In this document: positions 18,776 through 27,475 of the stretch, piece after piece
Position numbering within the stretch: the stretch's first letter is position 1
Layout: each line of letters opens with the position of its first letter
DNA from: Synechococcus sp. CB0101
GTDB taxonomy: Bacteria > Cyanobacteriota > Cyanobacteriia > PCC-6307 > Cyanobiaceae
Length of the DNA stretch: 64,000 bases
Direction: 5' to 3'
NCBI RefSeq assembly: GCF_000179235.2
Contig: NZ_CP039373.1
Span: 2,015,860 to 2,079,859, forward strand
Notes under the pieces: generated by a model
Told to the model about the DNA's origin: nothing
Seen by the model: the letters and a program-made list of their open reading frames with translations, nothing else
Database searches by the model: none
Program-made: the position numbers and the translations under genes

Positions 18776-20186
18776 GGCAGAGCTCCAGGCCGTTGCTCCA
18801 GCGGCGGCAGCTCCAGCCGGCAGCGCGGGCCTCGCGCAAGAGCTCCTGTTGGCGCGCCCGTGAGGAGCCCCAGCCGGGATCTTTAGGATTGAGCAGCAGC
18901 GCATCGAGCTGCTCGAGACGCGTGGTGTCGCGGCGGGTGCGGGGAAAACTCACCTGTTGGCGTTGGCTTAGCTGGGGCACCAGGTAGCTGGTGGTGCTCA
19001 GCCGCGCTTCGGCAGGCACTGCTGCGATGGCTTCGCGGATGGCCGGCAGCTGATTCACCCGTTCGAGATAGGGGCCGGTGAAGAACCAGGGTTTTGCCAG
19101 GGCTGCCCAACACACCACACTCCAGCCGAAGCGCCTCCAGGGCACGGGTTGCCGCGGCTGTAGAGCCAGGCCATCCATCGCCGCTACCACCACCATCACG
19201 GCGATCGGCAGGCTGTAGTGATGCACCAGGGTGCGCTGCGGTGCTTCTTCTGAGAGCACGTTCACCAGCACCAGTGGGAAAGCCCCGGCCAACACCGGCA
19301 GCGATACGCGCCGCCAGAAGGGTGCCACCGCCACGCTGATCAGCAGCAGATACACCAGGCCGCCGCTCCAATCCACGTGCTGAAGCAGCAGATCGGGCCG
19401 GGTGAGCATGTTGAGCAACACCTGATCGAGGCTGTCGCCCAGATAAGAGAACAGCGCCCCGGCCGCCTTGGGCCCGGCATCGCTTCCCTTGAGCAACGGA
19501 TACAGCCAGCGGTTGAGCAGCGCGAGCCAGCCCAGGGCTAAGCCGATGGCGGCCCCGGCCCAGACCCAACGCCGCCGCAACGCCTGTTCAAGGCCCAGAC
19601 CCGCCACCACCAGCACCAGGCCATCGCGGCAGCCGAGCAGCAGCAGCAACAGGCCAAACCAGAGCCAGGGGCGTTGGGCGCGGCTGGCCCAGTAACACCC
19701 GGCCAGGGCCGGCATCACCCACACCTCGGGGTGGAAATCAAACAGGTTGGCGTTGAACACAACCGGCTGCAGCCACCACAGGCCGCAGCCCAGCCAGCAG
19801 AGCTTGGGGCTGAGCCCCGCCTGGCGGCCCACCCACCAGAGCGGCAGGGCCGTGAAGCTCAAGGCCGCGGCCTGGCTGGCCAGCAGCCACTGCACGCTGC
19901 CCAGAAGCCGGTAGGGCACTGCGGCCCAGTAGAGGGCCCAGGCGCCATGGTCCGCCAGGATGTGAACCTCCTCCATCGAGGAGATCGGCGGCAGGCCGCG
20001 GCTCACCAGCCAAATCCACTGGTCGAACAGGCCGAGGTCGTAGGCGTTGCTCTGCAGCAGGGCGTGGCGTGCGGCGGCGCAGCCCCAGAGCACAAGAAAG
20101 ATCGCCACGCAGCCCAAGCTGAGGTTGCGAGGGGGCAGGCTTCGGCTCTCCGGCATGGGCAGGTGCTCAGGCGCCGAGCTTCCCAT
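18747..20186 (-). CDS. DUF2079-family membrane protein
   Basis: A 479-residue multi-helix membrane protein. The conserved DUF2079 start is seen as NAYDLGLFDQWIWL after the first helix, then DHGAWALYWAAVPYRL and FNANLFDFHPEVW. About ten helices follow, with a soluble C-terminal segment (PAEARLSTTSYLVPQLSQR). The family resembles GT-C-type polyprenyl-linked glycosyltransferases, but activity is not established. Start ATG 20186; an internal ATG at 20156 is equally possible. It is divergent from the GtrA-ChbG gene and resembles a second DUF2079 gene at 23.2-24.8 kb. It belongs to the local surface-glycosylation block. Confidence 0.82.
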   Translation of the reverse strand: MGSSAPEHLPMPESRSLPPRNLSLGCVAIFLVLWGCAAARHALLQSNAYDLGLFDQWIWLVSRGLPPISSMEEVHILADHGAWALYWAAVPYRLLGSVQWLLASQAAALSFTALPLWWVGRQAGLSPKLCWLGCGLWWLQPVVFNANLFDFHPEVWVMPALAGCYWASRAQRPWLWFGLLLLLLGCRDGLVLVVAGLGLEQALRRRWVWAGAAIGLALGWLALLNRWLYPLLKGSDAGPKAAGALFSYLGDSLDQVLLNMLTRPDLLLQHVDWSGGLVYLLLISVAVAPFWRRVSLPVLAGAFPLVLVNVLSEEAPQRTLVHHYSLPIAVMVVVAAMDGLALQPRQPVPWRRFGWSVVCWAALAKPWFFTGPYLERVNQLPAIREAIAAVPAEARLSTTSYLVPQLSQRQQVSFPRTRRDTTRLEQLDALLLNPKDPGWGSSRARQQELLREARAAGWSCRRWSNGLELCQNDAPEGRS

Positions 20187-20220
20187 AGGCTGCCGGCCCT
20201 GGCCATGGGCAGCGGTGGGC

Positions 20221-21480
20221 GTGAGGGCAAAGCTGGCGGAGCTGATGCGCTATGGCGGTGTGGGCGTGCTCGCGGCCGCGATCCATGCGGCGGTGTTGCT
20301 GCTGGGCGAGTGGCTGCAAGGCCCGCTGCCGCTGGTGAACCTGTTGGGGTTTCTGCTGGCTTCGCTGTGGGGATATCTGGCCCACGCGCTGTTCACCTTT
20401 CGCGAGCACACCGGCGGGGCGCCCTTCCCGCGGCGTTGGCTGCTGATCCAAACCAGCCTCAATGTGCTGGTGAGCTTGCTGCTGCCGGGCTGGCTCGGGA
20501 TCTGGGCCCGCCGCATGGCGGGCACGCTGGTGATGGTGTTCACCCCCACGGCGATTAATTACGTGCTCTGGTCGCTCGCGGCGCGCCATAGCCGCAGCCG
20601 CCGGCAACGGGCCCTCGCTCCGGAGCCTGTGCGCTTCCATGCCGACGATCTCGGCCTGCACCCGGCTGTGAACACCACCATCCTCCGGCTGCATGGTGCT
20701 GGAGCCCTGGATTCCGCCAGCGTGCTGGTGACGGCCCCGGCGGCTGAAGCGGCCGCTCAGGCCTGTGCCTCACGGCCGGGGCTGGAGCTAGTGCTGCATC
20801 TGTGCCTGAGCGAAGGACTCCCGGCCGCTGATCCGGCACAGATCCCCGATCTCCTCGATCAGCAAGGACGCTTGGCGATGGGCTTCGGGCGCTTGCTCCT
20901 GGCCGGATGCTGGCCGCCGCGGTCGCCGCAGCGGCGGCGGCTGGAGCGTCAGCTGGCCCTGGAGATACGGGCGCAGTTGCAGCGGTTCCAAGTGTTGTTC
21001 CCGGGCCGGCCGCTGCAGCTGGATGGGCATCAGCATGTGCACCTGCTGCCGGTGGTGTGGCAGCAGCTCTGGCGGCTCCCGGAGGCGCTCCAGCCGGTGT
21101 GGGTGCGCAGCCTGCGCGAGCCCTGGCCATGGCGCGGCATTCCGCTGCTGCGCTGGCGGCAGGCGTTGCGGGAGTTGGGCCCGATCAAGTGGGCGCTTTT
21201 GCGCATCCTCAACGTTGGTCGGGCCGCGGAGCTGGCGCGCCGAGGTGTTGCCACCAACCGCGGCTTCTGCGGGGTGTTGTTCACGGGCCAGATCGATGGA
21301 TCGGTGATCCGGGCCGCCCAACGGCTGTTGCAGCCAACGGGCGGCCTGGTGCTCGCCCATCCGGCTGAGGGCTGGGCCGCCGGGCCAGACGCGCTGCAGG
21401 CCTATCCCCTCTCGCGCCGCTTTTATGCCTCGCCCTGGCGATCGCTGGAAGCCGAGGCGCTGATGCGCCGCACCAGGTAA
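20221..21480 (+). CDS. GtrA membrane domain fused to ChbG/YdjC-type deacetylase
   Basis: A 419-residue two-domain protein. Residues 1-120 form a GtrA-like unit with four short membrane helices (MRYGGVGVLAAAIHAAVLLL, LLGFLLASLWGYLAHALFTF and two more). GtrA proteins act with GtrB enzymes in moving polyprenyl-phosphate sugars across the membrane. Residues 135-410 form a ChbG/YdjC carbohydrate deacetylase with metal-binding ADD at 141-143 in RFHADDLGLHPAVN and DGHQHVH at 268-274. The frame is open from 20047, but GTG 20221 starts right before the GtrA helices and clears the divergent gene. The 3' end overlaps the convergent GT2 gene by 58 bases. The fusion suggests deacetylation of a lipid-linked N-acetyl sugar coupled to translocation (inference). 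Confidence 0.85.
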   Translation: MRAKLAELMRYGGVGVLAAAIHAAVLLLGEWLQGPLPLVNLLGFLLASLWGYLAHALFTFREHTGGAPFPRRWLLIQTSLNVLVSLLLPGWLGIWARRMAGTLVMVFTPTAINYVLWSLAARHSRSRRQRALAPEPVRFHADDLGLHPAVNTTILRLHGAGALDSASVLVTAPAAEAAAQACASRPGLELVLHLCLSEGLPAADPAQIPDLLDQQGRLAMGFGRLLLAGCWPPRSPQRRRLERQLALEIRAQLQRFQVLFPGRPLQLDGHQHVHLLPVVWQQLWRLPEALQPVWVRSLREPWPWRGIPLLRWRQALRELGPIKWALLRILNVGRAAELARRGVATNRGFCGVLFTGQIDGSVIRAAQRLLQPTGGLVLAHPAEGWAAGPDALQAYPLSRRFYASPWRSLEAEALMRRTR

Positions 21481-22418
21481 GGAGGCCGGCGCTTGCTCTC
21501 TTCAAAGATGCGGCCGATGTATTCCCCCAGGATGCCGATGCCGATCAGCTGCACACCTCCCAGGAACAGCACTGCCACGATCAGGGAGGCATAGCCCGGC
21601 ACATCAATGCCGTGCAGCAGGGTGCTGATCACCAAGACCAGTGCGTACACCAGGCTGATCAGCGAGATCACGGTGCCCACAGCGATCCAGATGCGCAGCG
21701 GCAGCACGGAGAAGCTGAAGATGCCGTCGAGGGCGTAGCTGAATAGGCGGCGCACGTTCCAGGTGCTCGCGCCGCTGCTGCGGGGCGGCCGGTCGTAGCT
21801 GATATCCACGCTCTCAAAGCCCGTCCAGGGGAACAGTGCCTTGGAGAAGCGGGTGCCCTCGCGCATGTCGGTGAGGGCGCGCACCACCGGTTGGCTGAGC
21901 AGGCGGAAATCCCCGGCCCCATCCACCAGCTGCACCGAATCGGTGAGGCGGTTGAACAGGGAATAAAAGCCGGAGGCGCTGATGATCTTCAGGCGTGATT
22001 CCTGGTCTTCGGGGCTGCGGATGGCGGTGACCATCTCCGCCCCGTTCTGCCAGTGGCGCACCATCTCCGGGATCAGCTCCGGTGGATGCTGCAGATCGGC
22101 ATCGATCAACACCACCGCATCGCAGCGGCCGCGGGCCTGGTCGAGCCCGGCCAGCATCGCCGCTTCCTTGCCGAAATTGCGGGTGAGTTCAATCAGGCTC
22201 ACCGGCATCGCCTGGGGCTGTTGGCGCCGGGCTTCGATGTCGCGGCGCACCACGGCGGCGGTGCCATCCCTGGAGCCGTCGTCGATCAGCAGCAGCTGCT
22301 CCACCAGGCCCAGGGCCTCGATGGCTCCAATAAAGGCTTCAATACCGGCCGCTTCGTTGAAGCAAGCGGCCACCACCCATAGGCTCAGCGGTGTGGCAGC
22401 GCTCGCAGACGGCGTCAT
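21423..22418 (-). CDS. GtrB-like family 2 glycosyltransferase
   Basis: A 331-residue polyprenyl-phosphate glycosyltransferase. The GT-A domain shows VVAACFNEAAGIEAFI, IDDGSRDGT, NFGKEAAMLAGLD and the DXD-like LIDADLQHPPELI. Two membrane helices close the protein (LRIWIAVGTVISLISLVYALV and YASLIVAVLFLGGVQLIGIG), then GEYIGRIFEESKRRP, typical of the GtrB/bactoprenol glucosyltransferase group. ATG 22418 is preferred; the frame extends upstream to 22493. It lies convergent with the GtrA-ChbG fusion, so a GtrB-like donor-forming enzyme and a GtrA-type domain are side by side. Confidence 0.9.
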   Translation of the reverse strand: MTPSASAATPLSLWVVAACFNEAAGIEAFIGAIEALGLVEQLLLIDDGSRDGTAAVVRRDIEARRQQPQAMPVSLIELTRNFGKEAAMLAGLDQARGRCDAVVLIDADLQHPPELIPEMVRHWQNGAEMVTAIRSPEDQESRLKIISASGFYSLFNRLTDSVQLVDGAGDFRLLSQPVVRALTDMREGTRFSKALFPWTGFESVDISYDRPPRSSGASTWNVRRLFSYALDGIFSFSVLPLRIWIAVGTVISLISLVYALVLVISTLLHGIDVPGYASLIVAVLFLGGVQLIGIGILGEYIGRIFEESKRRPPYLVRRISASASSDRQGEA

Positions 22419-22537
22419 CCGGCAGGCCCGATCGGCCGGGCGTGAGAGGCCGTAGTAGCAAAGCATCCGCCTTGTTGGCGGAGGATTAAGCACTTAACGC
22501 AGCCTTAAGGTCTGCGGAGAGTCTTGAAGGTTGTCGC

Positions 22538-23248
22538 ATGGCCCCTGAGCTTCAGCCGCGCACGATTCAGACCCCTTGGGGAAGCCTCGCCCCGGTGGTG
22601 GATCTGGCCCCATTGGTGTACGTGGTGGTGCTCTATGGGCTGGTGTATTTCCTGCCCTTCGGTGTGTTCGAGTACTGGACCACCAACGAAGATGGCCCAT
22701 CTGAGTGGTTGCAGTTCGCGGCCTACGCAGGTGCCTGTGTCTGCAGCCTGCGGGTGTTGTGGCAGCGTCGCCGGCGTTGGCGATCACTGCAGTGGCTGGC
22801 ATGGCTGCTGCTCGCGCTCTTTTTGTTCTATGTGGCGGCTGAGGAGATCAGCTGGGGCGAGCGGGTGCACGGCTGGGGGGTGGAAGCGCTGCGGCAGATC
22901 AATGCGCAGAAAGAAACCAACATCCACAATCTGCCTGCCGTGCAGAACTATCTGCATGTGTCGTTCATCGCAGCCGGCTTGTTCTTTGGTTTTGCGGGCT
23001 GGCGCTGGATGCCGCGCATCGATGCCTGGCCGGCGCGCCGCTACAGCCTCTATTTCCTGATCGTGGCGCTGTTTTACACCTATTTCGATCTGAGCTGGAT
23101 CACCCATGCGGAACGCATCCGCAACGACCAGGAAGGGCTTGAGTTGTTGATGGCTGTGGGGCTTTTCCTGCACGCGCGCCAATGGGCGTTCAACCCTCCT
23201 TCGCTTGCCGCAGCAGCTGATCGAGAGCCTGCTGGTTCGCCGGATTGA
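22538..23248 (+). CDS. Conserved membrane protein of unknown function
   Basis: A 236-residue protein with about five membrane helices, the first at LAPLVYVVVLYGLVYFLPFG. A striking polar segment follows the third helix: AAEEISWGERVHGW, then NAQKETNIHNLPAVQNY. Acidic-aromatic EEISWG plus NxHN patterns occur in uncharacterised membrane proteins found beside surface-polysaccharide genes. The function is not recognised. The 3' end overlaps the convergent DUF2079 gene by 59 bases. Confidence 0.65.
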   Translation: MAPELQPRTIQTPWGSLAPVVDLAPLVYVVVLYGLVYFLPFGVFEYWTTNEDGPSEWLQFAAYAGACVCSLRVLWQRRRRWRSLQWLAWLLLALFLFYVAAEEISWGERVHGWGVEALRQINAQKETNIHNLPAVQNYLHVSFIAAGLFFGFAGWRWMPRIDAWPARRYSLYFLIVALFYTYFDLSWITHAERIRNDQEGLELLMAVGLFLHARQWAFNPPSLAAAADREPAGSPD

Positions 23249-24797
23249 TCGGGCCGTTGCGCTCCAGAATCACCACGCCATCGCTGAGCTGCTGCACGGC
23301 ATAGCCCTGGGCCTGGCTCGAGCGCAGCTGCCTGAGGCTGCGTTTGAGTGCTTTCTGCTCCTGCGGGAAAGCGGCGGCATAACGCTGTTGGTAATCGAGA
23401 TCCACGGCGATCCAGTCCACGGCGTGGGCCTGGCCCTGCCGGTCTTGATAGCTGGTGTGATCGGGGTAGCGCATCAGCACCTGGCGGGCGGCCAGATGGG
23501 GGATCAGTGGAGTGTTGGCGGACACGCTGGCGGCAGCGGGAATTCTGGCCAGCGCCGCATGGGCGCTCTGGGCGTGTTGCCATTGCTGCCAGGGGCTGCG
23601 ATACACCCAGGGTTGAACGCTGTCTGGAATCAGCCACGAGAGGCTGCGGTTTGGATTGCTGCCGAGGGTGAATAGCAGCGAGAGCAGGATGCAGCCCGCC
23701 CACAGGCGCCGCAGCCGCCGCGAGGCAAAGAGCGGTTGATGGCGCTCCCACCAGAGGGTGGCTCCGGCGAACAAACCAGGCACCACTAAATAGGTGTAGC
23801 GGATGTTGATCGAAAGGGGGTTGTTGGAGCCCTGGGCCAGCAGCAGCCCCAGGAGCGGCAGCCCCATCAGCAGCCAGCTATCGAGGGCGATCCAGGGGAT
23901 GAAGAGCAGGGGTAGCCCCTGGCCCGCCAGATAGAGCAGTGTGTCTCGCGGTGGGCTCACCAACTCCTGTAGCAGCGTGAGCGGCTGGCGCAGAACCAGG
24001 GCTGCTGTTTGCAGGCTGCTGGCCTGGTCCTGGCCCTGGAGGTATTGGCCGAAGTTCTCCACCATGAAGCGGCGGGCGTTGTCCTGGCTGAACAGCGGCA
24101 TCAGCACGTTGGTGACCAGCACAACCCAGCCGCCACCCCAAGCAACCAAGGCCAGGGCCAGAGGCCAGCGGGAGCGCTGCCGCACCAGGAGCCAAATGCC
24201 GATGCCCACCAGCACCACGCCGGTGTCTTCGCGGATCAGCGGGAGCAGCAGTGCGGCGGGGAGGGTGAGCCAGAGCCGCCGCTCCAAAAGCCCCAGCAGC
24301 AGCACAAACACGCACAGTGGCAGCTGGCTCAGATCGGTGAAATTGCCCAGGGCCGGACCGATGACCGCATTGGCTCCGTAGAAGGCCAGGGTGAGGATGG
24401 CGGCCAGATCGGGCGTGAGGCGCCGCAGGGCGAGGCGGTGCAGCACTAACCCTGCCGCGGCAATCAGCGCCACCTGAAGCATCGGCAGGGCCCATTTGCC
24501 CAGCAGCGCCACCAGCGGAATCCACAGCGCCAGCGTGGGGGTGAAGTGCTGGCCGAGGCGGTGGTAGCCGATGGCCGGCAGCTCGCCGCCATGCACCACG
24601 TTGGTGGAGAGTTGAGAGGAGAGGGTGCTTTCGAAGGGATGGCCGCTCAGGCCGTTCCAGAGCACCTGAAACAAGATGCCCTGATCCATCGTGGCGGCGA
24701 GGCTGTGCAGCCGCCAGGCCTGCAGCATCCAGCCCACCAGGGTGAAGAGGCCGGCGGCGAGCCACACCCGCTGCTCAGGGCGAAGGCGTTGGCTCAC
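23190..24797 (-). CDS. DUF2079-family membrane protein
   Basis: A 535-residue multi-helix membrane protein related to the one at 18.7-20.2 kb. Near the N-terminus it has MDQGILFQVLWNGL in place of the YDLGLFDQ motif, then GYHRLGQHFTPTLALWIPL. About eleven helices follow, with a soluble tail (SVSANTPLIPHLAARQVL). The frame is open to 25373, but GTG 24797 overlaps the stop of the upstream gene in a GTGA junction and fits the first helix, so it is chosen. It is co-transcribed with the ArnT-like gene. A GT-C-like sugar-transfer role is plausible but unproven. Confidence 0.82.
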   Translation of the reverse strand: MSQRLRPEQRVWLAAGLFTLVGWMLQAWRLHSLAATMDQGILFQVLWNGLSGHPFESTLSSQLSTNVVHGGELPAIGYHRLGQHFTPTLALWIPLVALLGKWALPMLQVALIAAAGLVLHRLALRRLTPDLAAILTLAFYGANAVIGPALGNFTDLSQLPLCVFVLLLGLLERRLWLTLPAALLLPLIREDTGVVLVGIGIWLLVRQRSRWPLALALVAWGGGWVVLVTNVLMPLFSQDNARRFMVENFGQYLQGQDQASSLQTAALVLRQPLTLLQELVSPPRDTLLYLAGQGLPLLFIPWIALDSWLLMGLPLLGLLLAQGSNNPLSINIRYTYLVVPGLFAGATLWWERHQPLFASRRLRRLWAGCILLSLLFTLGSNPNRSLSWLIPDSVQPWVYRSPWQQWQHAQSAHAALARIPAAASVSANTPLIPHLAARQVLMRYPDHTSYQDRQGQAHAVDWIAVDLDYQQRYAAAFPQEQKALKRSLRQLRSSQAQGYAVQQLSDGVVILERNGPINPANQQALDQLLRQAKEG

Positions 24798-26848
24798 GGC
24801 TGCTTCAACCCAGAGGTCACGGTGTTGATGGCGCGGGGCAGGCTGCTGCGCAAAGCCAGCGGGCCGCGTGGATCGAAGCAGAGGCCGCGGCTGAGATCGC
24901 GCAGCGCAGCCAACACGGTGGTGGCCTGAGGATTGCTGGCCTTTGCAGTGGTCGCTGTGTCGGCGACGCGCGCGGCCCCGCAACTGTTCCAACCGGCCAG
25001 CAGCACCACGCTGCGGTAAGCACTGGGCCAGTGGCCGGGGCCCTCGAGTTGCTCGAGCCGGCTGAACCATTGATCCGCCTGCTGGGGGCGGTTCTGCAGC
25101 ACAGCTACCAGGGCCAGGCTCCAGAGGGCATCGCGATCGGATGGGTTGCACCGCAGTTGGGCATGGGCCCACTGCTGCACCTCCTGCTGATAGCTGAAGC
25201 GCGGATCCAGCAGGTGCCAGGGGCCAATGGCGGCAAACACGGTTTTCAGGCCTGCGGGGCCCTGTTCCAGACCCCGGGCTAGCTGGATGAAGCGCTGCTG
25301 GAAGCTCTCGGGTGTGGGGGCTCCTGGTTTGCGGCGCCAGAGCTCCAGCTGGCGGCCCTTGTTCCAGTCCCATCGCTGCACCGGCTCGTATCGGCCATCG
25401 CGGCGCACTGCACGGCTGAGAGCCTTGGCGGAGGCGCGGGTGGTGCCCTGATCACCGCTGGCGATCAGCCACCACTGGCCCTGCTCGAGGGCGATGTCTT
25501 GTTCACCGGGGTTGCGCCCCAGGCGGCGCACCAGGATGTTGCCCCCCTGTTGCCGCCCCAACAGGGTGAGCGTGTGCTCGTTGAGATCCGGGCTGCTGGC
25601 GGTGATCAGCAGGGTGGTGGGGGCTGTGCCCACCTGTTGGCGCAGGTGCTCCAGGGCCTGCACCACGCTGGAGGGCGGCTGGCGCTCCAGCTGCCGCAGG
25701 CTGGCTTCGGCGTTCACGCCAGCGGCGCCCAGCAGCCCAAGTGCCAGCGCACCTTCAGCCCAGCGGCCGTGGCCCCGTTGGGCGATCCAGGTGCCCAGGG
25801 CCCACCAGCCCCTGGCCAGCAGCAGGGCGAGCAGGGGCAGCACCGGGGCGATGTAGCGCTCATCCTTATTCGGGCTGAGGCTGGTGCAGAGCCAGCCGCT
25901 GATGGCCACCCCCAGCAGCCAAGTCCATCCCGCCGGCCATGGCTGCCGCCAGCATCCTCGCTGCTGCCAGCCCAGAATGGCCATCCCGGCGGAGCCTGTG
26001 GCCAGGGTGATGGCCCCAAGTTGGGCTCCCCAAAGCCTGGGGTACCAGATCAGGCTGCGGGGATCGAGGCTGCCGGGATCCCCTTCGGCGGCGCCGGAGC
26101 TGATCACCGCCCGCTCGGTGCCGCCGAGGGTGGTGATCCAGTTGTGCTGCAGCCACGGGGCAAGCAACAGCAGCACCAGCGCCAGGCTGGCCCAGGCCTG
26201 CCAGCGGCGCCGGGGGGCGCGCTGGGCCTGGCCGAAGCCCCAGAGGGCGGGGAGGGCCAGTACCAACAGTGCGCTCTGTTTGATCAGCAGGGCGGCGGCC
26301 ACCGCGCCGGCGGCGGCGATGGCCTGACCCCAGCGACCGCCAGCCTCAGCCCGCTGCCAGCGCCACAGCAGCCAGAGGGCGAGGCTGCAGCTAGCGGTGA
26401 GGGGCATGTCGAGGGTGAAATCCACCCGCAGGCCGGCCAGGGCTGGGGCGAGGGCCACCAGGGCGGCAGCCAGAAGCCCGAAGCCCGGGCTGAGCAGTTG
26501 GCGCCCCCACAGGCCGATCACCAGCAGGAGCAGGCCATGCCAGAGGCTCAGGGCCCAGCTGGCGCCATCCACCGATTCGCCGGCGACCGCCATCACGCTG
26601 CCGCTCACCAGGGAGGCCAGCGGCGGAATCTTGGGCGAAAGATCCAGCAGCCCATGCCAGCCCGGCCAGCCGCCACCCGGCAAAAGCCCCAGGGCTCGGC
26701 CGTGGTCGATCGCGCTGTTGAGGTAGTCGGCCTGATCCCAGGCGGGTAGCCGTTGATCCGCAAACAGCCAGCTGCGATCCGCGGCGGTAGCCAGCAGCCA
26801 GATCGCCAGCAAGGCCAGCCACCACAGCCAGGTCGATCGCTTCAACAC
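24794..26848 (-). CDS. ArnT/PMT-like (GT39-type) membrane glycosyltransferase
   Basis: A 684-residue integral membrane protein. Helix 1 is followed by the first extracytoplasmic loop with the acidic site RLPAWDQADYLNSAI, characteristic of polyprenyl-phosphate-sugar-using GT-C enzymes. About eleven helices span residues 10-400, then a soluble C-terminal domain of about 250 residues with TPR-like helices (DRDALWSLALVAVLQNRPQQ). It would transfer a sugar from a lipid carrier to a surface acceptor; donor and acceptor are unknown. It overlaps the following DUF2079 gene by 4 bases. Start ATG 26848. Confidence 0.8.
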   Translation of the reverse strand: MLKRSTWLWWLALLAIWLLATAADRSWLFADQRLPAWDQADYLNSAIDHGRALGLLPGGGWPGWHGLLDLSPKIPPLASLVSGSVMAVAGESVDGASWALSLWHGLLLLVIGLWGRQLLSPGFGLLAAALVALAPALAGLRVDFTLDMPLTASCSLALWLLWRWQRAEAGGRWGQAIAAAGAVAAALLIKQSALLVLALPALWGFGQAQRAPRRRWQAWASLALVLLLLAPWLQHNWITTLGGTERAVISSGAAEGDPGSLDPRSLIWYPRLWGAQLGAITLATGSAGMAILGWQQRGCWRQPWPAGWTWLLGVAISGWLCTSLSPNKDERYIAPVLPLLALLLARGWWALGTWIAQRGHGRWAEGALALGLLGAAGVNAEASLRQLERQPPSSVVQALEHLRQQVGTAPTTLLITASSPDLNEHTLTLLGRQQGGNILVRRLGRNPGEQDIALEQGQWWLIASGDQGTTRASAKALSRAVRRDGRYEPVQRWDWNKGRQLELWRRKPGAPTPESFQQRFIQLARGLEQGPAGLKTVFAAIGPWHLLDPRFSYQQEVQQWAHAQLRCNPSDRDALWSLALVAVLQNRPQQADQWFSRLEQLEGPGHWPSAYRSVVLLAGWNSCGAARVADTATTAKASNPQATTVLAALRDLSRGLCFDPRGPLALRSSLPRAINTVTSGLKQP

Positions 26849-27017
26849 AGGCAGGCGTGGCGGGGAGCATTAAGGAGAAGTCTGCGCGAGTTCGCGTCAG
26901 GGGCTTGCTTGGTATCCGTTGCTACATGCCATTGGGTTTTGTGGCACAGCTTGCCTGGGATGCCTGTGGCATGGCTTGCAGTATGGCCACACGGCGCGTT
27001 GCGCCCAAATTCCTCTT

Positions 27018-27475
27018 TTGGTGTGAGGACCATGAAACTGTTCCAGAAGCTTCTTCTGGCGCCTGCTGCCCTGGGCCTGATGGCTCCTGTGGCTGCATCC
27101 GCCGCTGATCTCAACATTGCTGGCGTCAGCCAGTACGGCTCTGAGGAGCAGGTGACTTCGATCACCCAGTTCTCCGACGTGCAGCCCACCGACTGGGCTT
27201 ATCAGGCTCTGAGCAACCTGATCGAGCGCTACGGCTGTGTGGCTGGCTACCCCAACGGCACCTACCGCGGCAGCCGTGCGATGACCCGCTTTGAAGCGGC
27301 CGCCCTGTTGAACGCTTGCCTCGACCGGATCACCGAAGTGACCGACGAGCTGAAGCGCCTGATGAAAGAGTTCGAGAAGGAACTCGCCGTGCTCAAGGGC
27401 CGCGTGGATGGCCTGGAGGCCAAGGTTGCTGAGCTGGAAGCCACCCAGTTCTCCACCACCACCAAGCTGAAGGGT
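27018..27475 (+). repeat. 458-bp perfect direct repeat, copy 1
   Basis: Bases 27018-27475 are identical, as read base by base, to 28860-29317. The repeat begins 14 bases before the porin start codon and ends after the coiled-coil region (TKLKG). It covers ribosome binding site, signal peptide, SLH domain and coiled coil; both flanks diverge at once. Confidence 0.97.

Noticed and set aside
24798-25373. N-terminal extension of the second DUF2079 frame
   Set aside because: It is antisense-frame sequence inside the ArnT-like gene; the GTGA junction at 24797 is a natural start.
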